Assembly (NCBI RefSeq): GCF_014201905.1
Contig: NZ_JACHFM010000004.1
Span: forward strand, 337,966-401,965
Length of the DNA stretch: 64,000 bases
DNA from: Amaricoccus macauensis
Lineage (GTDB): Bacteria > Pseudomonadota > Alphaproteobacteria > Rhodobacterales > Rhodobacteraceae
Direction: 5' to 3'
The notes beneath the pieces were generated by a model. It made no database searches, was not told where the DNA came from, and worked only from the letters and a program-made list of their open reading frames with translations. Both the position numbers and the translations under genes were made by a program. Positions 1-9,028 of the stretch are shown one piece after another. Positions within the stretch are counted from its first letter, which is position 1, and every line of letters begins with the position of its first letter.

Positions 1-534
1 GTGCGCCTGCGGCTGATGAGCGGCAAGCGGAACGTGCTGCAACTCATGGCCGACCGCCCCGATGGCGGCATCGAGGTCGACGACTGCGCGAAGATCAGTC
101 GCGCCGTCTCGGCCGTGCTCGACGTGGAGGATCCGATCTCGGGCGAGTACGTGCTCGAGGTCTCCTCCCCCGGCATCGACCGGCCGCTCACCCGGCTCAA
201 GGACTTCGAGACCAATGCCGGACATGAGGCGAAGCTCGAGACCCACGAGCTGATCGACGGCCGGCGGCGCTTCAAGGGCATCCTTCAGGGCGTCGAGAAC
301 GGCGAAATCCTGATCGAGATCGCCGAGGATACGGTGATCGGCCTCGACTTCGACATGCTGTCGGACGCGAAGCTCGTGCTGACCGACGCGCTGATCGCCG
401 AGAGCCTTGCCGGCCGCAAGGCCCAGGGCTTTGACCCGGGCGAAGTCCCCGAAGGCTTCGACGAGGTCGAGCCCGATGACAGTTCCGACGAAACCGACGC
501 CTCCGACGAGGAAGACGAGGAAGAAGCGAAATGA
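1..534 (+). CDS. rimP: Ribosome maturation factor RimP (5' partial)
   Basis: This is the C-terminal part of RimP, which assists 30S subunit maturation by binding the S12 region. The reading frame is open from base 1, so the start lies upstream of the window. The visible protein begins at the family's first-domain strand (VRLRLMSG...), continues through the conserved [12 protein letters not shown] segment at about residues 51-62, and then an SH3-like domain (about 85-130). A strongly acidic, low-complexity tail of about 40 residues rich in Asp, Glu and Ser ends the protein, which is common in alphaproteobacterial RimP. The stop overlaps the nusA start (ATGA), so the two genes are translationally coupled in the rimP-nusA-ylxR-infB operon. 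Identification is firm; only the length is unknown. Confidence 0.95.
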   Translation: MRLRLMSGKRNVLQLMADRPDGGIEVDDCAKISRAVSAVLDVEDPISGEYVLEVSSPGIDRPLTRLKDFETNAGHEAKLETHELIDGRRRFKGILQGVENGEILIEIAEDTVIGLDFDMLSDAKLVLTDALIAESLAGRKAQGFDPGEVPEGFDEVEPDDSSDETDASDEEDEEEAK

Positions 535-2204
535 GCGTGACCTCTGCCAACCGGCTGGAACTCCTCCAGATCGCCGATGCAGTCGCCCGTGAGAAGATGA
601 TCGATCCGGCCCTCGTCATCGAGGCCATGGAGGATTCTCTCGGCAAGGCCGCCCGATCGCGCTACGGCGCCGAATACGACATCCGGGCGGCGATCGACCG
701 CAAGACCGGCGACCTGCAGCTCACGCGCTACCGTCATGTCGTCGAGGAGCCGGAGAACCTCTTCACCGAGCTCACCGTCGCCGACGCTCGCCGGATCAAG
801 CCGGACGTCCAGCTCGACGACTATATCATCGACCACCTGCCGCCGATGGACTTCGGCCGCATCGCCGCCCAGTCCGCGAAGCAGGTCATCATGCAGAAGG
901 TCCGCGAGGCGGAGCGGCTGCGGCAGTACGAGGAATTCAAGGACCGTCAGGGCGAGATCATCAACGGCGTCGTCAAGCGGACCGAGTACGGCAATGTCAT
1001 CGTCGACGTGGGCCGTGGCGAGGCGATCCTGCGCCGCGACCAGCTGATCCAGCGCGAGGCGTTCCGGAACGGCGACCGGGTGCGCGCGCTCATCAAGGAA
1101 GTGCGCCACGAGACCCGCGGCCCGCAGATCTTCCTCAGCCGCACCGCGCCGGAGTTCCTTGCCGAGCTCTTCAAGATGGAAGTGCCGGAGATCTATGACG
1201 GCATCATCGAGATCAAGGCGGTCGCCCGCGACCCCGGCTCCCGCGCGAAGATGGGCGTCATCTCCTACGACAGCTCGATCGACCCGGTCGGCGCCTGCGT
1301 CGGCATGCGGGGTTCCCGCGTGCAGGCGGTGGTGAACGAGCTTCAGGGCGAGAAGATCGACATCATCCCGTGGAATCAGGACCCGGCGACGTTCCTTGTG
1401 AACGCGCTGCAGCCCGCCGAGGTCTCGAAGGTCGTCTTCGACGATGACAGCGAGCGGATCGAGGTCGTCGTTCCCGACGAGCAGCTCTCGCTCGCCATCG
1501 GCCGCCGCGGCCAGAACGTGCGTCTCGCGACGCAGCTCACCGGCTTTGACATCGACATCCTGACCGACGCGCAGGAGAGCGAGCGGCGGCAGGCCGAGTT
1601 CGCCGAGCGGACCCAGCTCTTCATGGAGAGCCTGAACGTCGACGAGATGGTGGCCCAGCTTCTGGTCGCCGAGGGCTTCGCCACGCTCGAGGAAGTCGCC
1701 TATGTCGATCCCGAGGAGCTTGCCTCCATCGACGGCTTCGATCAGTCGACCGCCGAGGAGCTGCAGGCCCGGGCACGCGAGAGCATCGACGAGATCAATG
1801 CGAAGGCGATCGAGCACGCCCGCGAGCTCGGCGTCGAGCAAAGCCTACTGGACTTCGAGGGCCTGACACCCCAGATGATCGAGACCCTTGCCGTCGAGGG
1901 CATCAAGACCATCGAGGATTTCGCCACCTGCGCCGATTGGGAGCTCGCCGGCGGATACACCACCGTCGAGGGCAAGCGGGTGAAGGATACCGGCCTGCTT
2001 GAGAAGTACGACATGAGCCTCGAAGAGGCTCAGACGCTTGTCATGAAGGCTCGCGTCCAGATTGGCTGGGTCGATGCGTCCGAGCTGGTCAAGCCGGAGG
2101 AAGACGGCGAGGCCGAGGTGGCCGAGTCGGAAGCTGATGGCGACGCGGAAGCCGATGGCGAAGCCGGCGGCAATGCCGGTGACGACACGGAGAACCGGGT
2201 CTGA
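531..2204 (+). CDS. nusA: Transcription termination/antitermination protein NusA
   Basis: NusA binds RNA polymerase and nascent RNA and modulates pausing, termination and antitermination. The 557-residue product shows the usual order: an N-terminal polymerase-binding domain (about 1-130), an S1 domain (about 135-200), two KH domains (about 230-345, the second with the AIGRRGQN loop), then two helix-hairpin-helix repeats (about 365-515). A roughly 40-residue acidic, Ala/Glu/Asp-rich tail follows. The ATG overlaps the rimP stop by four bases and no better start exists. YlxR begins one base after the stop, so this is the second gene of a tightly packed operon. Length and domain content match alphaproteobacterial NusA; nothing is missing. 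Confidence 0.97.
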   Translation: MSVTSANRLELLQIADAVAREKMIDPALVIEAMEDSLGKAARSRYGAEYDIRAAIDRKTGDLQLTRYRHVVEEPENLFTELTVADARRIKPDVQLDDYIIDHLPPMDFGRIAAQSAKQVIMQKVREAERLRQYEEFKDRQGEIINGVVKRTEYGNVIVDVGRGEAILRRDQLIQREAFRNGDRVRALIKEVRHETRGPQIFLSRTAPEFLAELFKMEVPEIYDGIIEIKAVARDPGSRAKMGVISYDSSIDPVGACVGMRGSRVQAVVNELQGEKIDIIPWNQDPATFLVNALQPAEVSKVVFDDDSERIEVVVPDEQLSLAIGRRGQNVRLATQLTGFDIDILTDAQESERRQAEFAERTQLFMESLNVDEMVAQLLVAEGFATLEEVAYVDPEELASIDGFDQSTAEELQARARESIDEINAKAIEHARELGVEQSLLDFEGLTPQMIETLAVEGIKTIEDFATCADWELAGGYTTVEGKRVKDTGLLEKYDMSLEEAQTLVMKARVQIGWVDASELVKPEEDGEAEVAESEADGDAEADGEAGGNAGDDTENRV

Positions 2205-2205
2205 C

Positions 2206-2880
2206 GTGACGCGCGGGGGAAGGGTGAAGGAGCGGGACGAGCCGGAACGGCGCTGCATCGTCACCCGGGAAACCGGGCCGAAGACAGGCCTCGTCCGTTT
2301 CGTCGTCGGTCCCGATGACGAGATCGTGCCGGATCTGGCCGGGCGCCTGCCCGGCCGGGGCATGTACGTCGCGGCGGACGCGGAGACCCTGCGCACCGCC
2401 GTGAAGAAGGGACACTTCGCACGCGCGGCGAAGCAGCAGGTGAAGGTTCCGCCGGATCTGGCGGAAAGGGTTGAGGCGCTGCTTGCGGCGCGACTCACCG
2501 AACTCGTCAGCCTTGCACGCAAGGCCGGAGAGTCGGTGTGCGGTCTGGAAAAGACCACGGCGGCGCTCGTTTCAGGCGAAGCGGTGCTGCTACTGCAGGC
2601 AGCGGACGGGTCGGAACGCGAACGCGCCCGACTACGGCCGCCCGCGGGGGAGAACAGCCTGGTTACGTGCCTTTCCGCGCACGAATTGGGTTTGGCATTC
2701 GCCCGCGATCGTGTGATACATGCCGCCGTGCTGGCGGGCGGTCTTGGCGACCGGATAAGGGACGATGCCCTGCGGCTGTCAGGCATCCGGGATAGGGCGC
2801 TCCTGCCTGCGGCCGAGGAATCGGCCGCGGCAGGCGTTGGCAATGGATCGGCGGGGGAAGGCTCCCGCGGGAAAGGCTAG
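2206..2880 (+). CDS. ylxR: YlxR-family (DUF448) RNA-binding protein with L7Ae-like C-terminal domain
   Basis: Small nucleic-acid-binding protein encoded between nusA and infB in most bacteria; in Firmicutes YlxR (RnpM) modulates RNase P, and its alphaproteobacterial role is less clear. The GTG at 2206 lies one base after the nusA stop and gives 224 residues; earlier in-frame codons would run into nusA. Residues about 10-80 carry the YlxR signature ([10 protein letters not shown], the [14 protein letters not shown] segment), and residues about 85-195 look like an L7Ae/L30e-type fold, a fusion common in alphaproteobacteria. The last 25 residues are Ala/Gly-rich and poorly conserved in appearance. 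The infB ATG follows seven bases after the stop. Confidence 0.9.
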   Translation: MTRGGRVKERDEPERRCIVTRETGPKTGLVRFVVGPDDEIVPDLAGRLPGRGMYVAADAETLRTAVKKGHFARAAKQQVKVPPDLAERVEALLAARLTELVSLARKAGESVCGLEKTTAALVSGEAVLLLQAADGSERERARLRPPAGENSLVTCLSAHELGLAFARDRVIHAAVLAGGLGDRIRDDALRLSGIRDRALLPAAEESAAAGVGNGSAGEGSRGKG

Positions 2881-2887
2881 AGACGAC

Positions 2888-5401
2888 ATGGTGGATACGA
2901 AGGACGGTACCGGGAAGGGCAAGAGCCTCGGGCTGCGCGGCGGCAGCACCGAGACGAGCCACGTTCGGCAAAGCTTCAGCCACGGCCGGACGAAATCCGT
3001 CACCGTCGAGCACAAGCGCAAGCGGATCCTGACTCCGAAGCCCGGCTCGCCGACCGGACCCGGACGCACGGGCACCACCGCCGGCCTCTCCGACGTCGAG
3101 TTCGAGCGGCGGCTGAAGGCCGTCGAGGCCGCGAAGGCTCAGGAGGCCGAGCGCCGCCAGAAGGAAATCGAGGCCGCGGAAGCCCGCGCCGCCGAGATCG
3201 CGCGCCTGCGCGCCGAGAAGGAGGCCGCCGAGCGCGCCGAGAAGGAGCGCGAGATCCAGGAGCAGCGCGCCGCCGCGGCTGCCGCCGAGGCGGCCGCAGC
3301 GGAGGCGCGCAGCGCCCAGCGCGCCAAGCAGCAGCCGTCGAAGGCCGCCCCGGTCGAGGCCACGGTCGATACGGCCGCCGCTCAGGCTCAGGCCGCGCGT
3401 GCGGAGGCTGGTCGTCCGACCGGCCCGGTCATGAAGAAGACGCTCGAGAAGGCCCCGTCCAATGACGAGAAGCGGGGCCGGGGCAAGGCGGATGATGACC
3501 GCCGCCGCTCGGGCAAGCTGACGATCGCCAACGCCACCGGCGAAGATGGCCGCCAGCGCTCGCTCGCCGCCATGCGCCGCCGTCAGGAGCGCGAAAAGCG
3601 CCGCACCGGCGGCCAGACGGGCGACCGCGAGAAGGTTGTGCGTGAGGTGCAGGTCCCGGACGCGATCACCGTCCAGGAGCTGGCGAACCGCATGGCCGAG
3701 CGCGTGGCCGCCGTGGTGAAGACGCTGATGCAGAACGGCATCCTGGCGACTCAGAACCAGACGATCGACGCCGATACCGCCGCCCTCATCGTCGAGGAGT
3801 TCGGCCACAAGGTCGTGCGCGTCTCCGACTCCGACGTGGAGGACGTGATCGTCCAGGCGTCCGAGGATGACGCGGGGAAGCTCATGCCGCGCCCGGCGGT
3901 CGTGACGATCATGGGTCACGTCGATCACGGCAAGACGTCGCTTCTCGATGCGATCCGCAAGACCAACGTCGTCTCCGGCGAGGCCGGTGGCATCACCCAG
4001 CACATCGGCGCCTATCAGGTGACGACGCCGAACGGCGCGGTCGTGTCCTTCCTCGACACGCCGGGCCACGCGGCCTTCACCTCCATGCGTGCCCGTGGCG
4101 CGCAGGTGACGGACATCGTGGTTCTGGTGGTGGCGGCCGACGACAGCGTCATGCCGCAGACCGTCGAGGCGATCAGCCACGCGAAGGCGGCCGGCGTGCC
4201 GATCATCGTCGCGATCAACAAGATCGACAAGAACGGCGCCGACCCGAACCGGGTGCGCACCCAGCTTCTGAGCCACGAGATCGTCGTCGAGGAGATGGGC
4301 GGCGAGGTGCTGGACGTTGAGGTGTCGGCCCTGTCCGGCAAGGGTCTCGACACCCTGCTCGAAGACATCGCGCTTCAGGCCGAGCTTCTCGACCTGCGCG
4401 CCAACCCCGACCGTCAGGCCGAGGGTGCGGTGATCGAGGCCAAGCTCGACGTCGGGCGCGGCCCGGTGGCGACGGTGCTGGTGCAGAAGGGCACGCTGAA
4501 GCGCGGCGACATCTTCGTCGTCGGCGAGCAGTGGGGCCGGGTGCGCGCGCTCATCAACGACAAGGGCGAGCGCGTGGACGAGGCTGGCCCGTCTGTGCCG
4601 GTCGAGGTTCTCGGCCTCAACGGCACGCCGGAAGCGGGTGACGTGCTCAACGTCGTCGACGATGAGGCCAAGGCCCGCGAGATCGCCGACTACCGCGGTC
4701 GCCTCGCGCGCGACAAGCGCGCCGCCGTGGGCGCGAGCGCCACGCTCGACCAGCTTCTCGCCAAGGCAAAGGCCGACGAGAAGGTGAAGGAGCTCCCGGT
4801 CGTCGTGAAGTCCGACGTACAGGGTTCGGCGGAAGCGATCGTGCAGGCTCTGGAGAAGATCTCCACCGACGAGGTGCGCATCCGCGTGCTGCATTCGGGC
4901 GTCGGCGCGGTCACCGAGTCGGACGTGACGCTGGCGGACGCCTCGGGCGCACCGATCATCGGCTTCAACGTTCGTGCAAACGCGCCCGCGCGCGAAGCCG
5001 CGAACCAGAAGGGCGTGGAGATCCGCTACTACTCGATCATCTACAATCTGGTGGATGACGTGAAGGCGGCGGCGTCGGGCCTTCTCAGCCCCGAGATCCG
5101 CGAGAAGTTCATCGGCTACGCGAAGATCCTGCAGGTCTTCAAGATCACCGGCGTCGGCAAGGTCGCCGGCTGCCAGGTCACCGAAGGCGTCGCCCGCCGC
5201 TCGGCCGGCGTCCGCCTGCTGCGCGACAACGTGGTGATCCACGAGGGCAAGCTGAAGACGCTGAAGCGCTTCAAGGACGAGGTGCGCGAGGTGCAGGTCG
5301 GCCAGGAGTGCGGCATGGCGTTCGAGCACTACGACGACATGCGCGAAGGCGATGTGATCGAAATCTTCGAGACCGAGACGGTCGAGCGCACGCTCGCCTG
5401 A
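2888..5401 (+). CDS. infB: Translation initiation factor IF-2
   Basis: GTPase that places fMet-tRNA on the 30S subunit and promotes 50S joining. The 837-residue protein has a short basic N-terminus, an Ala/Glu/Arg-rich charged helical linker (about 60-215), the IF2_N domain (about 255-305) and the G domain. The GTPase motifs are GHVDHGKT at 343-350, DTPGH at 390-394 and NKID at 444-447. The C-terminal beta-barrel domains and the initiator-tRNA-binding domain end the protein. The start is the ATG seven bases after ylxR; upstream in-frame codons lie inside ylxR. A strong hairpin terminator at 5426-5455 ends the operon, so rbfA and truB, which often follow infB, are not part of this transcription unit. 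Confidence 0.97.
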   Translation: MVDTKDGTGKGKSLGLRGGSTETSHVRQSFSHGRTKSVTVEHKRKRILTPKPGSPTGPGRTGTTAGLSDVEFERRLKAVEAAKAQEAERRQKEIEAAEARAAEIARLRAEKEAAERAEKEREIQEQRAAAAAAEAAAAEARSAQRAKQQPSKAAPVEATVDTAAAQAQAARAEAGRPTGPVMKKTLEKAPSNDEKRGRGKADDDRRRSGKLTIANATGEDGRQRSLAAMRRRQEREKRRTGGQTGDREKVVREVQVPDAITVQELANRMAERVAAVVKTLMQNGILATQNQTIDADTAALIVEEFGHKVVRVSDSDVEDVIVQASEDDAGKLMPRPAVVTIMGHVDHGKTSLLDAIRKTNVVSGEAGGITQHIGAYQVTTPNGAVVSFLDTPGHAAFTSMRARGAQVTDIVVLVVAADDSVMPQTVEAISHAKAAGVPIIVAINKIDKNGADPNRVRTQLLSHEIVVEEMGGEVLDVEVSALSGKGLDTLLEDIALQAELLDLRANPDRQAEGAVIEAKLDVGRGPVATVLVQKGTLKRGDIFVVGEQWGRVRALINDKGERVDEAGPSVPVEVLGLNGTPEAGDVLNVVDDEAKAREIADYRGRLARDKRAAVGASATLDQLLAKAKADEKVKELPVVVKSDVQGSAEAIVQALEKISTDEVRIRVLHSGVGAVTESDVTLADASGAPIIGFNVRANAPAREAANQKGVEIRYYSIIYNLVDDVKAAASGLLSPEIREKFIGYAKILQVFKITGVGKVAGCQVTEGVARRSAGVRLLRDNVVIHEGKLKTLKRFKDEVREVQVGQECGMAFEHYDDMREGDVIEIFETETVERTLA

Positions 5402-5425
5402 TCAGAGGTCGACCCGAATGAAAGA

Positions 5426-5463
5426 GGGCGCCCGGACCGCGAGGTCCGGGCGCCCTTTCATTT
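5426..5463 (+). terminator. Rho-independent terminator after infB
   Basis: A perfect 13-bp GC-rich stem (5426-5438 pairing with 5443-5455, loop GCGA) is followed by a short T-containing stretch. It lies 25 bases after the infB stop. On the opposite strand the same hairpin could also serve the leftward gene ending at 5479, because it is followed there by a CTCTTTCATTC stretch. Confidence 0.88.
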
Positions 5464-5478
5464 TCGGACGTCTCAGTC

Positions 5479-6288
5479 TCAGGCGGCCTGCTGGTGGACG
5501 CCGGCGATCCCGGCACCGATCATCGGCTCGATGATCGTGTAGCTGCGCAGGGCATTCGCGTTGTCGAGCGGCTTCTCCGTGAGGTTCAGCCGCGTGCGCA
5601 CGCCTAGCAGCCCCTCGCAGATGCCGTCGCCTTCCCAGAAGACCCGATTGCCGGGCTGCACGGTGAAGCCCCGCGTCGGAAACTTCTCGAAGATCGAAGA
5701 GATCGCGTGGAACCAGAAGTAGTGCCCGTCGATGCGATCCGGGCTGTTGGAGCAGACATAACCAGACAGCACCGCCTTGCTGTGAAACCGCTGCGAGAAC
5801 TTTTCTTCATCGATCAGCAGGACGGCCTCGACCTCGGTCCGTGCCGGAACCCTTACCGGCTGGCTGACCTGCCAGGTCCTGGTCTCGGTTCTGGTCTGCG
5901 TCTGTGTGCTCGATAACGAAAGCTCGGCGCTGATCGAGGTCTCGGCCGAGACGATGGGAGGCACCCCGACCTTGAACTTGGCGCCCAGCGAAAGCTTGAA
6001 GCCCTCGGTCAGGCTCCATGCGAACGTGCTGGTGGTCGACTTCGTGAGCTGCACGGTCTGCGACTGTTCGACGTTGGTTCCGTTCACCAGTACCTGCCGG
6101 GCGCCCGTGGTCGGTTTCTCCATGGCATCGGCGCTGCCATAGTACTCGATCCGCTCGTCGCTCAGCACCAGCCGACGATCCTCGTACCCTTTCTGTACCA
6201 CATTCATCCGGTCGCACTTGCCGCCGTGCTCGCGGCACCACCAGTCGCCGTACTGTTTGAAGATCGCATCGACGTCAGGCATCGACAT
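5479..6288 (-). CDS. ETX/MTX2 (aerolysin-type) beta-pore-forming protein homologue
   Basis: The 269-residue product resembles the epsilon-toxin/Mtx2 family of beta-pore-forming proteins. Residues about 70-160 show the family's alternating Ser/Thr strands (VEQSQTVQLTKSTTSTFAW; ISAELSLSSTQTQTRTETRT) around a hydrophobic tip, KVGVPPIVSAE, at about 106-116. A proline-containing strand, VRVPARTEVEAVLLIDEEK, follows at about 145-163; this is the usual layout of the membrane-insertion hairpin and flanking sheet. Residues 1-60 carry two cysteines (18 and 25) and could be a receptor-binding head; C179 and C224 lie later. No signal peptide is visible, unlike classical secreted members. The ATG at 6288 has a good ribosome site (AGGAG seven bases away). 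It is alone, divergent from pfkB. Family assignment is by eye from the strand pattern; activity and target are unknown. Confidence 0.62.
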   Translation of the reverse strand: MSMPDVDAIFKQYGDWWCREHGGKCDRMNVVQKGYEDRRLVLSDERIEYYGSADAMEKPTTGARQVLVNGTNVEQSQTVQLTKSTTSTFAWSLTEGFKLSLGAKFKVGVPPIVSAETSISAELSLSSTQTQTRTETRTWQVSQPVRVPARTEVEAVLLIDEEKFSQRFHSKAVLSGYVCSNSPDRIDGHYFWFHAISSIFEKFPTRGFTVQPGNRVFWEGDGICEGLLGVRTRLNLTEKPLDNANALRSYTIIEPMIGAGIAGVHQQAA

Positions 6289-6480
6289 CAGGGCACTCCT
6301 GCGCTTGTTGTCTCACGAGCCGCAACTTGTGGCTCCGGGGACGACAGTTTCAACCACAGGGAGAGTCGTCAAACCGGGATCACGCGGCATTTGAATCGAC
6401 TTCGGCGCACCGCTCCTGCGTTGACCTCACCGCTCCGAGACGCAACAACCGCCCGGCAAGTGCTTGCCGGAGCAGGCTTC

Positions 6481-7410
6481 ATGAAGCCGATTGTCACCCT
6501 GACGCTGAACCCCTCGATCGACGGTGCCTGCGAGACGCCGCGGGTGCAGCCGACCCACAAGATCCGCACCACCGGCGATCGCTACGATCCGGGCGGTGGC
6601 GGCATCAACGTCGCGCGCGTCATCACCGCCCTCGGCGGCGCCGCGCTGCCGGTCTATCCAGCGGGCGGCGCCACCGGGGGCGTGCTTGACGAGCTCCTGT
6701 CAGCGCGCGGGCTCGCCTTTCGCCGCATCCCGATCGCCGGTCACACCCGGATCAGCCATGCGGTCTTCGAGACCGCGACCGGCCTCGAATACCGTTTCGT
6801 CCCCGAGGGGCCGGAAGTCTCGCCGGGGGAGTGGCTGGAGATCCTCGCGGTGGTCGATGCTCTCGACTTCGACTGGCTGGTGGTCAGCGGCAGCCGGCCG
6901 CCCGGCCTGCCGGACGACTGCCTCGTCTCGTTGCTTCATCGCTGCCGCGAGCGCGGCGCGCGCATGGTGCTCGACAGCTCCGGCCCGGCGCTTGCCGCCA
7001 CCGTCGAGGTCGGTGGCCTCACCCTCATCAAGCCGAGCCACGGCGAGTTCCGGGCGCTGACCGGTCTGCCGCTCGCAACGCGGGAGGACATTGCCGAGGC
7101 CGCGCTCGCACTGGTGTGCGCCGGCCGGGCCGAGATGATCGCTGTCACCATGGGGCAGGAAGGCGCCGTACTCGCCACCGGCGCCGGCGCGCTCTTCCGG
7201 CTTCCGCCGCCGGTCGAGGCGCGGAGTGCGACCGGCGCCGGGGACAGTTTCGTCGGGGCGATGACCCTCGCGCTCGCACAAGGCTGGTCGCCCGAAGACG
7301 CCTTCCTGCGCGGCATGGCCGCCGGCAGCGCCACCGTGCTGCACCCGGGAACCGGACTTGCCCGCCCGGAGGACGTGGAACGTCTGCTGGCCGAGCTTCG
7401 CCGGCCCTGA
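6481..7410 (+). CDS. pfkB: 6-phosphofructokinase of the PfkB (Pfk-2) type
   Basis: PfkB/ribokinase-fold sugar kinase expected to phosphorylate fructose-6-phosphate (tagatose-6-phosphate or fructose-1-phosphate are alternative substrates in this family). The 309-residue protein starts MKPIVTLTLNPSIDGACE and keeps the PGGGGINVAR motif (about 38-47), the PAGGATG segment (about 60-66), a VDSSG/LIKPSHGE stretch and the C-terminal ATGAGDSFVGAMTLAL motif with the catalytic Asp at about 255. Residue by residue it resembles E. coli Pfk-2 more than FruK. Longer in-frame starts exist, but ATG 6481 matches the family N-terminus; the upstream segment does not look like protein. It is monocistronic and divergent from the pore-forming-type gene. 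Confidence 0.85.
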   Translation: MKPIVTLTLNPSIDGACETPRVQPTHKIRTTGDRYDPGGGGINVARVITALGGAALPVYPAGGATGGVLDELLSARGLAFRRIPIAGHTRISHAVFETATGLEYRFVPEGPEVSPGEWLEILAVVDALDFDWLVVSGSRPPGLPDDCLVSLLHRCRERGARMVLDSSGPALAATVEVGGLTLIKPSHGEFRALTGLPLATREDIAEAALALVCAGRAEMIAVTMGQEGAVLATGAGALFRLPPPVEARSATGAGDSFVGAMTLALAQGWSPEDAFLRGMAAGSATVLHPGTGLARPEDVERLLAELRRP

Positions 7411-7484
7411 GGCTTCGCCCGCGCGCCTGAGACGGATGCAACAATTCCTGAGACCCGTACGATACAAGCCGGGGCCATTCCTAC

Positions 7485-7513
7485 CCGGCCGGCGCCCAAC
7501 GGGTGCCGGCCGG
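7485..7513 (+). terminator. GC-rich hairpin after pfkB, possible terminator
   Basis: A 13-bp stem (7485-7497 with 7501-7513, one G-T pair) closes a three-base loop about 75 bases after the pfkB stop. There is no T-tract, so it may be a weak or Rho-assisted terminator, or part of a structured RNA. Confidence 0.45.
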
Positions 7514-7532
7514 CCGAAGGAGTTCCCCGACG

Positions 7533-7718
7533 ATGCAGGTCTTCACCACGAGCATGGCGACGCGCATCGACCGCGGAGAGGGCCTTGTCGCTCCCCGTCG
7601 CAAGCCCCCCGCCCTTCGCGCCTTCGGCCGGGTCGAGCCTGATCCCTTTGTCAATTTTCCGGGAGTTCATGTTCCATGCTCCGCGCTCGTGCGGACCGGG
7701 ATCCTTGTTCTCGACTGA
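7533..7718 (+). CDS. Doubtful 61-residue reading frame
   Basis: The frame starts MQVFTTSMATRIDRGEG and ends RTGILVLD, with an AAGGAG about 12 bases before the ATG. It has no recognisable domain, signal or membrane segment. It lies between two hairpins, the downstream one being a perfect 15-bp stem, which is what an independent short transcript would look like. Codon third positions are G/C-rich but so is everything nearby, so coding cannot be argued from composition. It may equally be non-coding RNA. Confidence 0.2.
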   Translation: MQVFTTSMATRIDRGEGLVAPRRKPPALRAFGRVEPDPFVNFPGVHVPCSALVRTGILVLD

Positions 7719-7781
7719 CCAGTATCGGTTCCGGCGGGTGGCGGCCCGTCGCAGGTGTCTGAGTATCCCTGTATGTTGTTC

Positions 7782-7816
7782 CGGCACGGCCACCCGACCC
7801 CCGGGTGGCCGTGCCG
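7782..7816 (+). terminator. Perfect 15-bp hairpin upstream of hslV
   Basis: Bases 7782-7796 pair perfectly with 7802-7816 around a five-base loop. It is followed by TGATCCCTT rather than a clean T-tract. It would isolate hslV from upstream transcription and suggests that some transcript is made from the 7.5-7.8 kb interval. Confidence 0.6.
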
Positions 7817-7859
7817 TGATCCCTTCGGCCGGGCGCTGACACGCCAGTCGTCCGCACCA

Positions 7860-7887
7860 CTGGCGCCGCGCCCCCCGAGACCATATA
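7860..7887 (+). promoter_or_regulatory. Putative heat-shock (RpoH-type) promoter of the hslV operon
   Basis: CTGG at 7860-7863, a 17-base spacer and CCATATA from 7881 resemble the alphaproteobacterial RpoH pattern CTTG-N17/18-CYTAT. Transcription would begin about 20 bases before the hslV ATG at 7914. hslVU is a classical heat-shock operon, which fits; the -35 element deviates by one base. Confidence 0.5.
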
Positions 7888-7913
7888 TCTCCGCCGCGAC
7901 CACGGAGGGACGA

Positions 7914-8477
7914 ATGGCGGACAGCGAGCGATTTCCCGGCTGGCACGGCACCACGATCATCGGCGTGCGCAAGGGCGGCCGCGTCGTCGTCGCGGGCGAC
8001 GGTCAGGTGAGCCTCGGCCAGACGGTCATCAAGGGGACCGCGCGAAAGGTGCGCCGCCTCACGCCCGGCGGCCAGACGGTGGTCTGCGGCTTCGCGGGCT
8101 CCACCGCCGACGCCTTTACCCTGCTGGAGCGCCTCGAGAAGAAGCTCGAAGCCGCCCCCGGCCAGCTCCAGCGCGCCGCCGTCGAGCTGGCGAAGGACTG
8201 GCGCACCGACAAGTACCTCAGAAACCTCGAGGCCATGCTGATCGTCACCGACGGCCACGACCTGCTGGTCGTGACCGGTGCGGGTGACGTGCTCGAGCCC
8301 GAGCATGACGTCGCCGCGATCGGCTCGGGGGGCAACTACGCCCTCGCCGCCGCCCGCGCGCTCATGGACACCGATCTCGACGCCGAGGCCGTCGCGCGCA
8401 AGGCCATGGCCATCGCCGCCGACATCTGCGTCTACACCAACGGCAACGTCGTCGTGGAAAGCCTCGAGGCGAGGTGA
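7914..8477 (+). CDS. hslV: ATP-dependent protease subunit HslV (ClpQ)
   Basis: Proteolytic subunit of the HslUV complex, a two-tier ring threonine protease degrading misfolded proteins in the cytoplasm. The 187-residue product has a 12-residue leader and then HG-TTI at 11-15; the first Thr (13) corresponds to the N-terminal nucleophile exposed in E. coli HslV. The GDGQVSLG and [10 protein letters not shown] motifs follow. The ATG has a strong ribosome site (GGAGGG, five bases away). An RpoH-like promoter lies just upstream. The stop overlaps the start of an acetyltransferase gene (GTGA), and hslU comes next, so the operon is hslV-acetyltransferase-hslU-NUDIX. Confidence 0.96.
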   Translation: MADSERFPGWHGTTIIGVRKGGRVVVAGDGQVSLGQTVIKGTARKVRRLTPGGQTVVCGFAGSTADAFTLLERLEKKLEAAPGQLQRAAVELAKDWRTDKYLRNLEAMLIVTDGHDLLVVTGAGDVLEPEHDVAAIGSGGNYALAAARALMDTDLDAEAVARKAMAIAADICVYTNGNVVVESLEAR

Positions 8478-9028
8478 CCGGCATGGCCGTGGAGTGGATG
8501 GCGGGTGAGATCAGGTTTCGGCCGGTCACGGCGTCCGACTACCCCGTGATCCGTGCCTGGCTCGAACTGCCGCACATCCGGGAGTGGTGGGGCGCCCCTG
8601 ACGAGGAACTCGGACACATCCGCACCATGGTGGAAGGGCGCGACACGACGCGACCGTTCGTGATCGAGCTTGGCGACCGCCCGGTGGGCTACATCCAGTA
8701 CTGGTTCGTCAGTGATCAGCAGACCGCCACGGCGATCGCCACCTACCCGTGGCTCGCCGAACTGCCAGCGGATGCCGTCGGCGTCGATCTGTCGATCGGC
8801 GACCCTGCCCTCATCGGGCGCGGTCTTGGCTCGGCGGCTCTCGCCGCCTTTACCCGCAAGCTCGTCGGCGAAGGCTTCGAGACAATCGTCATCGACCCCG
8901 ACGCCGCCAATACCCGCGCCGTCCGGGCCTATTCCAACGCCGGCTACGCGCCCGTTCCCGATCTCGCGGGACGGACCGGCGATACCCTCATCATGCAGTA
9001 CCAGCCCGAGGCTCGTCCGATCCCATGA
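8474..9028 (+). CDS. GNAT acetyltransferase, AAC(6')-like, inside the hslVU operon
   Basis: A 184-residue GCN5-type N-acetyltransferase. It contains the early strand [18 protein letters not shown], a WWGAP segment and a VGYIQYW strand. An acetyl-CoA-binding region follows ([23 protein letters not shown], then [20 protein letters not shown], about 105-160). This pattern is typical of the AAC(6')/RimJ-like group; the substrate cannot be read from sequence, and antibiotic resistance should not be assumed. The GTG start overlaps the hslV stop; ATG at 8483 is a possible alternative. Its stop overlaps the hslU ATG. Translational coupling on both sides suggests a stable operon position rather than a recent insertion. 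Confidence 0.85.
   Translation: MTGMAVEWMAGEIRFRPVTASDYPVIRAWLELPHIREWWGAPDEELGHIRTMVEGRDTTRPFVIELGDRPVGYIQYWFVSDQQTATAIATYPWLAELPADAVGVDLSIGDPALIGRGLGSAALAAFTRKLVGEGFETIVIDPDAANTRAVRAYSNAGYAPVPDLAGRTGDTLIMQYQPEARPIP

Larger units (their letters stand above)
7411..7913. other. 503-bp interval between pfkB and hslV
   Basis: This interval holds two hairpins (7485-7513 and 7782-7816), a doubtful 61-codon reading frame between them (7533-7718) and the hslV promoter. The stretch could contain a small RNA or microprotein gene; neither is established from the sequence alone. Confidence 0.5.

Noticed and set aside
2663..5329. An 888-codon minus-strand frame across infB
   Set aside because: Composition is that of a mirror of infB (His/Asp/Leu/Arg-rich low complexity), and infB with all GTPase motifs accounts for the DNA.
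8474..9028. Aminoglycoside resistance gene
   Set aside because: The AAC(6')-like similarity is general to this GNAT group; the operon position with hslVU argues for a housekeeping or stress role, and nothing shows resistance.
5479..9028. Toxin-antitoxin or genomic island around the pore-forming-type gene
   Set aside because: No integrase, repeats, tRNA junction or immunity-like partner is visible; flanks are core genes.
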